A stretch of 7,733 nt of DNA from contig CAJUOA010000131.1 of assembly GCA_910587785.1 (NCBI GenBank), positions 1 through 7,733 of the forward strand, in the 5' to 3' direction. Positions within the stretch are counted from its first letter, which is position 1, and every line of letters begins with the position of its first letter. Shown in pieces: positions 1 to 5,453 of this stretch. Position numbers and translations under genes: made by a program. Below the pieces are notes generated by a model. It did not search any database. It was not told the origin of the DNA and saw only the letters and a list, made by a program, of their open reading frames with translations. The stretch comes from an uncultured Oscillospiraceae bacterium. GTDB taxonomy: Bacteria > Bacillota > Clostridia > Oscillospirales > Oscillospiraceae.

Positions 1-1174
1 CGGCGACCGGATGTATATCTCCAACGCCACCGGCTGCTCCTCCATCTGGGGCGGACCGGCCGCTACCTCCCCCTACTGCACCAATGCCGAGGGCAAGGGC
101 CCCGCGTGGTGCAACTCCCTGTTCGAGGACAACGCCGAGCACGGCCTGGGTATGTATGTGGGCCAGAAGGCGGTCCGCGCCTCCCTGGCTGAGGACACCA
201 AGGCTCTGATCGCGGTGCCCCACACCTATGGTCCTCTGAAGGAGGCCGCTCAGAAGTGGCTGGACACCATGGAGGACGGCGAGGCCAACCAGGCCGCTAC
301 CAAGGAGTATGTGGCGCTGCTGGAGGAGAGCCTGATGACTGTGGACCAGTGCCTGGCCTTTGTGGGCAGTCCCGCCGGCAAGGAGGTCTTTGGCGACAAG
401 CAGCCCGAGATGCAGGCGCATGCCCAGGCACTGAAGGATGCGGGCAAGAAGTACTGCGACTGCGACGCCTGTGCGCTGTGCGAGAAGATCCTGGCCAAGA
501 AGGAGTACCTGAACAAGAAGAGCGTGTGGATCTTCGGCGGCGACGGCTGGGCCTACGACATCGGCTACGGCGGACTGGATCACGTCCTGGCCTCCGGCGA
601 GGATGTCAATGTGTTCGTCTTCGACACCGAGGTGTACTCCAACACCGGCGGCCAGGCCTCCAAGGCTTCCAATATCGGTCAGGTGGCGCAGTTTGCCGCC
701 GCCGGTAAAGAGATGAAGAAGAAGAGCCTCAGCGAGATCGCCATGCAGTACGGCTATGTGTATGTGGCTCAGGTGGCTATGGGTGCGAACACCGCCCAGA
801 CGCTGAAGGCCATCGCAGAGGCTGAGGCCTATCATGGCCCGTCCCTCATCATCGGCTACGCCCCCTGCGAGATGCACTCCATCAAGGGCGGCATGATGAA
901 CTGCCAGAAGGAGATGAAGAAGGCCGTCGACTGCGGCTATTGGAATCTGTTCCGCTTCAATCCCGCCTTGGCGGAGAAGGGTGAGAATCCCTTCACGCTG
1001 GACAGCAAGGCACCCGCCGGCGGTTATCAGGAGTTCCTGATGAACGAGGCCCGTTATGCCCGGCTGACCCGCGAGTTCCCCGAGCGTGCGGAGGTCCTCT
1101 TTGCCCGCAACGAGGAGGCCGCCAAGGAGCGCTACGAGCACCTGATGAAGCTCATTGAGCTCTACAAGGCGTAA
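1..1174 (+). CDS. nifJ: Pyruvate:ferredoxin (flavodoxin) oxidoreductase, C-terminal part (5' truncated by window)
   Basis: This enzyme oxidises pyruvate with CoA to acetyl-CoA and CO2, passing electrons to ferredoxin or flavodoxin in the cytoplasm of anaerobes. The frame is open from base 2, giving 390 visible residues, about a third of a usual ~1,170-1,190 residue protein. The ATG at 11 is internal: the family motif GDRM-(x)5-TGCSS begins upstream of it. Visible landmarks are the GCSS cysteine (residue 12), the thiamine-diphosphate/Mg motif GDGWAYDIGYGG (about 180-191) closed by SNTGGQ (213-218), and the YAPCEMH cysteine (288). In characterised PFORs these two cysteines ligate the proximal 4Fe-4S cluster; the other two ligands lie left of the window. 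A cysteine-rich patch CDCDACALC (152-160) is an oddity. The gene ends before a strong terminator, so it is the last gene of its transcript. Family assignment is very secure; the symbol could equally be por. Confidence 0.97.
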   Translation, partial: GDRMYISNATGCSSIWGGPAATSPYCTNAEGKGPAWCNSLFEDNAEHGLGMYVGQKAVRASLAEDTKALIAVPHTYGPLKEAAQKWLDTMEDGEANQAATKEYVALLEESLMTVDQCLAFVGSPAGKEVFGDKQPEMQAHAQALKDAGKKYCDCDACALCEKILAKKEYLNKKSVWIFGGDGWAYDIGYGGLDHVLASGEDVNVFVFDTEVYSNTGGQASKASNIGQVAQFAAAGKEMKKKSLSEIAMQYGYVYVAQVAMGANTAQTLKAIAEAEAYHGPSLIIGYAPCEMHSIKGGMMNCQKEMKKAVDCGYWNLFRFNPALAEKGENPFTLDSKAPAGGYQEFLMNEARYARLTREFPERAEVLFARNEEAAKERYEHLMKLIELYKA

Positions 1175-1190
1175 TATTTGATTCTTCTAA

Positions 1191-1223
1191 ACGGGTCCGG
1201 GGCAAAGCCCGGACCCGTTTTTT
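1191..1223 (+). terminator. Rho-independent terminator of nifJ
   Basis: An 11-bp perfect GC-rich stem (1191-1201 with 1208-1218) with a short loop is followed by a six-T run (1218-1223). It lies 17 bases after the nifJ stop codon. On the opposite strand the stem is followed by only three Ts, so it would be a weaker terminator for the convergent gene. Confidence 0.93.
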
Positions 1224-1228
1224 GTTTC

Positions 1229-1276
1229 TTCTGTTTTGGGGTAGATTCATCTGGATGAATCTACCCCAAAACGGAA
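1229..1276. repeat. Long perfect palindrome between convergent genes
   Basis: Bases 1233-1250 and 1255-1272 are an exact 18-bp inverted repeat around the loop CTGG. Pairing extends to 1229/1276 with one G-T pair. No T run follows on either strand, so it is not a textbook terminator. It lies between the nifJ terminator and the end of the minus-strand regulator gene, where it could block read-through or protect a 3' end. It may also be a dispersed intergenic repeat. Confidence 0.85.
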
Positions 1277-1303
1277 AAGAGCAATTTCTTTGACGCCTGA
1301 CCG

Positions 1304-1963
1304 CTACTGCCCTGCCGCCTCCAGCAGAGTCACCTTCCTCCCCTCTGTGGCGATCAGACCCTCATTCTTCAATTTTTTCAGCTCCCGCATCATGGCCGAC
1401 CGGTCCGTGCTGATATAATCCGCCAAAGCGCTCAGCGTAAAGGGCAGCGTAAACGTATCCCCTCCCGCATCCTGCCGGTAGAACCGGAAACAGCAGAGAA
1501 GCTTCTCCCGGATGCTCCGGCGGCTGAGGACCTCCACCCGGCGGCTCAAACGCCGCGTCTGCTCCGTCACCAGATGAAACATGTTGCGCACCAGCGTGCT
1601 GTGGTGGGCACAGGCGTTCTCACAGCGCCCCATCAGACGGTCATACTCCATAAACAGCACCTCACTGTTCCCGGCGCTCACCACCTCCAGAGCGTCTCCC
1701 GCGCTGTCCGTGAAAGTGAACATCTCCCCGAACACCCCGCCCGGCTCCATCCGCTCCAGAATCGTGCGGATGCCCTCGTAGTCAAAACGCACCAGCTCCG
1801 CCGCGCCCCGCAGGACTACCCCGACCTCTGTCCCGCTCCCGCTGTAAGCACAGATGGTGCCCCCTGCCTCGAACCGGACCCGCCGCATCCGAAAGCACCG
1901 GATCATAGCCTCTACCTCGCCGTCCGTGATATCCTGAAATACCGTCAGTCCTCCGTACTCCAT
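1304..1963 (-). CDS. Crp/Fnr-family transcriptional regulator
   Basis: This 219-residue cytoplasmic DNA-binding protein is of normal length for the family. Residues about 10-125 form a cyclic-nucleotide-binding-type beta barrel (glycine-rich turns, VLRGAAELV, GGVFGEMF). A long dimerisation helix follows, then a C-terminal winged helix-turn-helix (LSALADYISTDRSAMMRELKKL, about 172-193, then a wing ending GRKVTLLE). After FGEM the arginine-bearing phosphate-binding segment of cAMP-binding members is not evident, and there is no FNR-type N-terminal cysteine cluster, so the ligand is unknown. I chose the ATG at 1963 because GGGAGG sits 5 bases upstream. The reading frame stays open to an ATG at 2122, but that stretch contains the promoter and does not read like barrel sequence. 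The gene is divergent from a small NrdD-like gene. A palindrome just downstream of its promoter suggests autoregulation. Confidence 0.9.
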   Translation of the reverse strand: MEYGGLTVFQDITDGEVEAMIRCFRMRRVRFEAGGTICAYSGSGTEVGVVLRGAAELVRFDYEGIRTILERMEPGGVFGEMFTFTDSAGDALEVVSAGNSEVLFMEYDRLMGRCENACAHHSTLVRNMFHLVTEQTRRLSRRVEVLSRRSIREKLLCCFRFYRQDAGGDTFTLPFTLSALADYISTDRSAMMRELKKLKNEGLIATEGRKVTLLEAAGQ

Positions 1964-2038
1964 ACCGTCCTCCCAGGCCACTATATCTTGTGCGGCCGCT
2001 TGCGCTATGTCACAAAATGCAGAAATTTTCCTAAAAGT

Positions 2039-2054
2039 TGTTGCTGGTGCAACA
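2039..2054. promoter_or_regulatory. Putative Crp/Fnr-type operator, TGTTG-N6-CAACA
   Basis: The 16-base sequence TGTTGCTGGTGCAACA is a perfect 6-bp inverted repeat with a 4-base centre. Read as five-base half-sites separated by six bases, it has the same geometry as the classical CRP site TGTGA-N6-TCACA. It lies about 11-26 bases downstream of the predicted start of the regulator's transcript, a position that would suit repression. It is also about 90 bases upstream of the divergent gene. That the adjacent regulator binds here is inference. Confidence 0.55.
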
Positions 2055-2071
2055 TATTTTTTCTGAGATTC

Positions 2072-2100
2072 ATGATACACTGCATTTGCTGAAATGTAAA
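2072..2100 (-). promoter_or_regulatory. Sigma-A-type promoter of the Crp/Fnr gene
   Basis: On the minus strand the -35 element is TTTACA (2100-2095), the spacer is 17 bases and the -10 element is TATCAT (2077-2072). Each hexamer matches consensus at five of six positions. Transcription would start near 2065, leaving a leader of about 100 bases before the ATG at 1963. Confidence 0.7.
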
Positions 2101-2144
2101 GTACTGTTTGCACAAAAGACAAATTTTTCAGGAGGACTCCCTTT

Positions 2145-2408
2145 ATGATGCAGATTAATGTGACCGGCGGTACCCTGGACCAGCGGGAGCTGGACGCCTA
2201 CATCGCCCGCGCCAATACCAAATACCCCATCGGCAGCGTCCAGGCGCTGGACGTCCACATAGACGGGGACTTCGTGGACCTCAAATACCACCTCGCCCCC
2301 CGGCCCTTCAGCCGCATCCGCCGCATTACCGGCTACCTGGTGGGCGACATGACCCGCTGGAACAACGCCAAGACCGCCGAAGAGAAGGACCGCGTCAAGC
2401 ATATTTGA
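2145..2408 (+). CDS. Small protein resembling the C-terminal motif of anaerobic ribonucleotide reductases
   Basis: This is an 87-residue soluble protein with no signal peptide, membrane segment or cysteine. An AGGAGG ribosome binding site (2130-2135) precedes tandem ATG codons at 2145 and 2148. The C-terminal third, RIRRITGYLVGDMTRWNNAK followed by AEEKDRVKH, resembles a GYL-x5-RxNxAKxAE-x-DRVKH motif that I recall from short proteins annotated as anaerobic ribonucleoside-triphosphate reductase (NrdD-like). The zinc-ribbon cysteines and the glycyl-radical loop of catalytic NrdD are absent, so it cannot be the enzyme. It may be an accessory protein, or the label may be only a database inheritance. 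It is the first gene of a unit with the broken gene at 2425-2862, 16 bases downstream. It is divergent from a Crp/Fnr regulator that could control it. The function is uncertain. Confidence 0.75.
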   Translation: MMQINVTGGTLDQRELDAYIARANTKYPIGSVQALDVHIDGDFVDLKYHLAPRPFSRIRRITGYLVGDMTRWNNAKTAEEKDRVKHI

Positions 2409-2424
2409 CGGAGAGAAATGTGCT

Positions 2425-2862
2425 ATGAGACTGGGACTGTGAATTGATGGCGGTACCATCTCTCTCCAATGCCAACTGTCCGCGGCCGGAGGCCGCTGCG
2501 CCTTCGCCTACGCCCGGCCCCTCGGAGGGCATCCTGCTGTACGTGCAGGAGGAGGTCATCCACTTCAGCCTCTGCAACGGCTGGTATCCCATCGGCTTCG
2601 ACGCAGACGCCGTGTTTGATGTCACCGTCCACATGGGCGGCGCCTGAGAGCTGGTCAACGGCGCCTGGGCCACGGCGGTGGACTGACAGAGGCCACCACG
2701 GTCCTCATGCCTCCCAAGCACCAGATAGGGGTCTACCAGCGGGAGAAGCTGACGGTGTTCATCTCTCTGCGGGAGGCCCCGGCGGACGTCATCGTCAACC
2801 TCGCCCACAGCGCGGACCTGCTCCGGGTCTTTGGCCGCCTGGAGGTCCGGGAGAACCGCTGA
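2425..2862 (+). pseudogene. Broken gene of unknown family (two stops, two frameshifts)
   Basis: A start at 2425 has a good ribosome binding site (GGAGAG, 2410-2415). Protein-like sequence can be followed across lesions. MRLGL is interrupted by TGA (2440-2442). IDGGTISLQCQLSAAGG then runs in the same frame. A shift near 2505-2530 leads to ILLYVQEEVIHF and NGWYPIGFDADAVFDVTV in the +1 frame. A TGA at 2645-2647 follows. A shift back near 2670-2690 gives TEATTVLMPPKHQIGVYQRE and a normal end, RLEVRENR, at 2862. The restored product would be about 145 residues, beta-rich and soluble. I do not recognise the family. Intact translation signals and the terminator just behind it suggest recent decay, or several sequencing errors. 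It follows the NrdD-like gene in one transcription unit. Confidence 0.6.
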
Positions 2863-2880
2863 ATGAGGTGCGAAAGCTGG

Positions 2881-2915
2881 AAACCTCCCAGAGCCTATGG
2901 CTCTGGGAGGTTTTT
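2881..2915 (+). terminator. Rho-independent terminator of the 2145-2862 unit
   Basis: A perfect 15-bp stem (2881-2895 with 2899-2913) and a TAT loop run into a five-T tract (2911-2915). It lies 19 bases after the last stop and marks the right border of the ordinary chromosomal segment before the mobile-DNA remnants begin. Confidence 0.93.
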
Positions 2916-2931
2916 CTGTGTTAGGCCAACA

Positions 2932-3541
2932 CTATAGATGCCGCTCTTGCAGGCAAAAATGGGGTAAAACGATTGGGCTTAGAGATTCGCTGTGGTCATT
3001 AACAAGGTCATTTTTGCTCTTACACAACAGCAGGCCGATAAAAAATTCGTCCCCGCCGACATTGATGCGGTACTGATTGCCGAGAAAGGCAAAACCTGTT
3101 CCCAACTCCAGCAGTAGCTTGGTCACATTACGCACTAACGCCAGCTCTATGTCCCGTTCGACCATATCCTCTTTAAATGGGATAAAATCAAATATATACG
3201 GGCTTTATCGTCCGGACTGCCAGTTCGCTCTGCGGGGAGGGCAGCCTCGACTCAAAATTGGAGATTTTATCCGCAACGGCTTGCCGCTTATAAAGATCAC
3301 TCTCGATCTGATGGATCAGGACACTGTGAGACCAGCCATTTTGTGCTGCCTTTTTGATATACCAGACTTGCTGGTCAAAATCTTTCACTTTATCGAGAAT
3401 AGCAATATTGTGCGGCCAGGGGATTTGTGCAGACACTGTCTGCACAAATTGGCGGTCAGGGTAGGCTGCCGCAAACTTTGCCATGTATTTCAGATTGCGC
3501 ACAGAATACCCTTTTGTATTGGGAAAGGCAGCCTTGATGTC
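2932..3541 (-). pseudogene. YhcG/DUF1016-type PD-(D/E)XK nuclease remnant
   Basis: Proteins of this family (COG4804, E. coli YhcG) are about 340-380 residue putative nucleases linked to DNA processing and genome defence. The remnant begins with DIKAAFPNTKGYSVRNLKYM and continues with QIPWPHNIAILDKVKD, WYIKKAAQNGWSHSVL and ESRLPSPQSELA, all typical of the family's N-terminal domain. The frame is lost at about 3188-3200: KPVYI ends at TGA, while FDFIPFKEDMVERDIELALV continues in another frame, as expected after a single-base insertion. The C-terminal part reads ELGTGFAFLGNQYRINVGGD then EFFI, and jumps straight to GLLLCKSKND. In intact relatives those two stretches are separated by the catalytic core with its (V/I)ELK motif, so that core has been deleted. 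The first ~60 residues are also missing, replaced by integrase sequence at 3541. It cannot be an active nuclease. Confidence 0.85.
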
Positions 3542-3659
3542 AGTCGTCCCGCTTGCCAGCCGGGGTCTTGTCCGCGGCTACCAGCTTCCAGGCATAGACG
3601 AATTGGGGCTTGCCGGTGCTGTCCGTGTACTTATATGCGTATCTCCCGTCTTTTCGTTG
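3540..3659 (-). pseudogene. Tn916-type tyrosine integrase, N-terminal fragment
   Basis: Some 39 residues, QRKDGRYAYKYTDSTGKPQF followed by VYAWKLVAADKTPAGKRDD, closely match the N-terminal arm-binding domain of Tn916-family integrases (Tn916 Int reads QRKDGRYLYKYIDSFGEPQF). The usual continuation into the SAM-like and catalytic domains is missing. After GKRDD a TGA follows at once and the sequence becomes the YhcG-type remnant, overlapping at base 3540-3541. Upstream residues, running back to 3800 in the same frame, do not look like a normal integrase start. It marks a former conjugative transposon or integrative element and is not functional. Confidence 0.8.
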
Positions 3660-3803
3660 CATATACCGGAGACCAAGAGCCACGTGCACGGAGTTTTTGA
3701 GCCAGGCTGCCGGAGAAAATGAGCCACTTTGCCGGATACGAGAGCCATTTGCATCAATCGGAGGAAATGCTCTGCCGGCCGAGACAGCCGACAGCGCCAA
3801 GGA
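3660..3803. other. Stretch without recognisable gene
   Basis: All three minus-strand frames were read through this stretch. Two remain open, but none gives a motif I recognise. A DANGSRIRQSG stretch on the minus strand faintly recalls the first residues of Tn916-type integrases, but it is displaced about 20 residues from the clear match, so I do not count it. It is probably scrambled mobile-element sequence. Confidence 0.4.
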
Positions 3804-4004
3804 TCAGTCATCGTACTCGGGAATGGGAATGCCGTTATCGGACAAAATGTTTTCCAGCAGCCGGGTGCGTTTCAGATAAAAGCGCAGTTCCTCTCGCATG
3901 GGGTAGAAGATTTCCGTGGATTCCCGTTCCGCCTCACGCAGGATCATCAAATCCATCTCCAGTTCGCACGGGGGATGGGAGGGATGGAAAGGGCAGTCAG
4001 GCAT
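3804..4004 (-). CDS. Small hypothetical protein overlapping the istA remnant
   Basis: This is a 66-residue ORF if started at ATG 4004, which overlaps the istA remnant's stop (ATGCCTGA). A GTG at 4013 would add three residues. The C-terminal part is charged and helical (ILREAERESTEIF, then REELRFYLKRTRLLENILSD) and ends in NGIPIPEYDD. There is no signal peptide or membrane segment, and no ribosome binding site is evident. The N-terminal part, with two CP pairs, lies on the istA side of a probable junction and may be artificial. It is not istB, which normally follows istA. It may be the tail of a larger broken gene. I do not recognise it. Confidence 0.4.
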   Translation of the reverse strand: MPDCPFHPSHPPCELEMDLMILREAERESTEIFYPMREELRFYLKRTRLLENILSDNGIPIPEYDD

Positions 4005-4635
4005 CCTGCACACCGCCTTCAGCGTGGGAGGACTTCAGCGGCTCACGCTGGATCGTCTGCAAGCGGCGGTGGCCAGCGACACGGCTGCCGTGGCAGAACA
4101 CCTCCACTGCAGTCTTTGTCACGCGGATATCCACTTTTTCGCCAATCAGGTTGTACGGCACCGAGTACTTGTTCCTGCCGTCGGATATAAGGTAATCGTT
4201 GGGGACCTTGGCAACGGACCAGACGGCGGCTTCAAAGGGCACGGCAGGCAATGGAAGCATGTACGGCTTTTCTTCCTCCAGCCAGGCACTTCGGCGCGTA
4301 CCCGCCATCCACTGGAACGGACGGTTATTCAACTCTTCCAGTTTCTCCGCTATGGCCTCGTTCACTTCACCAATGGAGAAGAACTTCCGGTCACGCAGCG
4401 CCGCAATGATCCACGTTTCCGCGAAACGAACGGACGCCTCCGCCGCGCTTTTGTCCTGGGGCTTGCGGACGCGAGCCGGTACGATTGCTGTACCGTAGTA
4501 TTCGGCCAGTTCCTGGTAGCTGCGGTTGAGCACAGTCTCATACCGGGTGTTGGCAGTGGTGGCGGTCTTACAGTTGTCCGGAATCAGCAGCCGTGTCACA
4601 CCGTCAAAATACCGGAAGGTGTGGACGTGGCAGCT
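3997..4635 (-). pseudogene. istA: IS21-family transposase IstA, truncated at both ends
   Basis: The sequence carries the C-terminal half of an IstA-type DDE transposase. HTFRYFDGVTRLLIPDNCKT includes the second catalytic aspartate (PDN). Then come RYETVLNRSYQELAEYYGTA, VPARVRKPQDK, the SAAEASVRF stretch with the catalytic glutamate region, ALRDRKFFSIGEVNEAIAEK and the C-terminal domain ending VFCHGSRVAGHRRLQTIQRE. After that it diverges and stops at 3997, short of the usual tail. The N-terminal ~250 residues are missing: the IS5-type element begins at 4638. IstB, the ATPase helper normally encoded next, is absent. This is a dead fragment that could be trans-inactive protein if translated at all. 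Confidence 0.88.
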
Positions 4636-4637
4636 AA

Positions 4638-5356
4638 GAGCTTATCCCGAAATTAACGATGAACGCGAATAAGCTTGCGCCAGACAATAACAGCGCAGGC
4701 GAATTGAAGCAGGGCCATATAGTTGGCAGCTTTCTTTTCGTATCGAACCAGGAGTTTACGGAAACGGTTGAAAAAAGAGTGAGTAACCTCAACAACCCAT
4801 CGGCGAGCGCGAAAGTCGGGGTTGCGTTCTAACTCCCTCTTCTCCTCACCTCGGGGCCGAATATGTGGAATATAATTGCGCTGTTCAACTGCTTCTCCGC
4901 TGCCAGTGTAACCTGCGTCTAAACACAGATTTTTCGGATGCTCCTCATCCGGCTCCGGACGCAGCACTACAATATGATCCAGAGTTTCTTCCAACAATTT
5001 GATGTCATGTGTGTTTGCTCCTGAGATAACAATCGCCGGCGGAAGCCCCTTTTCATCCACCAGAACACTGCGTTTTGTCCCCATTTTTTCCTCGGTCCGT
5101 TGGATTCTTTCCAACGGACTCCAATGCAAGAGGCGACTTGACCATACAGCCGTCCATGCTTTGCCACTCCCAGCCGATCCCTTCCAGCTCATCGTACTGT
5201 TCCAGACCCTTGCTCCGGATTTTCTCAAAGAAACCGGCCGCCAACCATTCCTGAAACCTTCTGTTGAAATTGTCCATGCCTGATTGCTCTTCTTTTCGAT
5301 CATTTTCATCACCATTGGGCATTATACCACAGATACATTTATTTGGGGATAGGCTC
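4638..5356 (-). mobile_element. IS5-type insertion sequence, internally shortened
   Basis: The left end reads GAGCTTATCCCGAAAT (from 4638) and the inverted right end reads GAGCCTATCCCCAAAT (from 5356), 14 of 16 matching. GAGCCTATCC-type ends suit IS5-family elements. Immediately outside lie TAA on the left (4635-4637) and TTA on the right (5357-5359). Both fit a TNA target but are not identical, so there is no clear direct duplication. The 719-bp length is short for the family because the 5' part of the transposase gene is missing. A minus-strand TATAAT (5326-5321) lies just inside the right end. Confidence 0.82.
4653..5322 (-). pseudogene. IS5-family DDE transposase, N-terminally deleted and frame-split
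   Basis: The enzyme would cut and join IS ends by DDE chemistry. Frame one starts at 5322 and gives MDNFNRRFQEWLAAGFFEKI, then YDELEGIGWEWQSMDG with the first catalytic Asp, and GKNPTDRGKNG; it stops at 5053. The matching continuation KRSVLVDEKGLPPAIVISGA is in another frame, which carries CLDAGY (second Asp) and RRWVVEVTHSFFNRFRKLLV (catalytic Glu). The change of frame falls at or just after a run of six A (5089-5084) and corresponds to +1 (or -2). Some IS5 subgroups split the transposase over two frames, so this may be programmed or a mutation. About 70-80 residues of the N-terminal helical DNA-binding domain, present in relatives, are missing between the terminal repeat and FNRRFQEW. The element is therefore probably non-autonomous. 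Confidence 0.83.
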
Positions 5357-5449
5357 TTAAGAAACGTAGTTTCTTAAGCGGTTTTTGGTTACTTTTTGTC
5401 CGAACAAAAAGTAACCAAGGGGGCCCGGGGGCTGACGCCCCCAGCCCCC
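5356..5449. repeat. Cluster of three perfect palindromes abutting the IS end
   Basis: Three inverted repeats lie almost end to end. CTTAAGAAAC/GTTTCTTAAG has a 3-base loop (5356-5378). A perfect 15-bp repeat, 5385-5399 with 5404-5418 around loop CCGA, has half-site TTGGTTACTTTTTGT. A GC hairpin has two 6-bp GGGGGC/GCCCCC stems (5419-5424 with 5444-5449, and 5427-5432 with 5437-5442) around TGAC. The cluster lies directly downstream of the minus-strand gene ending at 5454 and could end or stabilise its transcript, although no long T run follows. Its modular build resembles dispersed intergenic palindromes seen in related gut clostridia, which I recall but cannot verify here. Confidence 0.8.
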
Positions 5450-5453
5450 CAGG

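Noticed and set aside
1964..2122. N-terminal extension of the Crp/Fnr protein to an ATG at 2122
   Set aside because: The stretch contains the predicted promoter and palindrome and has no ribosome binding site at 2122. The ATG at 1963 has GGGAGG at good spacing and gives the family's normal length.
2440..2647. Selenocysteine or other UGA recoding in the broken gene
   Set aside because: No selenocysteine-insertion hairpin was seen right after either TGA, and two frameshifts would still need explaining; decay or sequence error is simpler.
2469..2924. 151-codon plus-strand open frame
   Set aside because: Its product is arginine-, proline- and serine-rich in the manner of an off-frame reading of GC-rich DNA, and it runs through the terminator at 2881-2915.
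3916..4656. 246-codon plus-strand open frame opposite istA
   Set aside because: It is a shadow of the istA remnant, whose minus-strand reading matches IS21 transposases; no ribosome binding site or recognisable domain.
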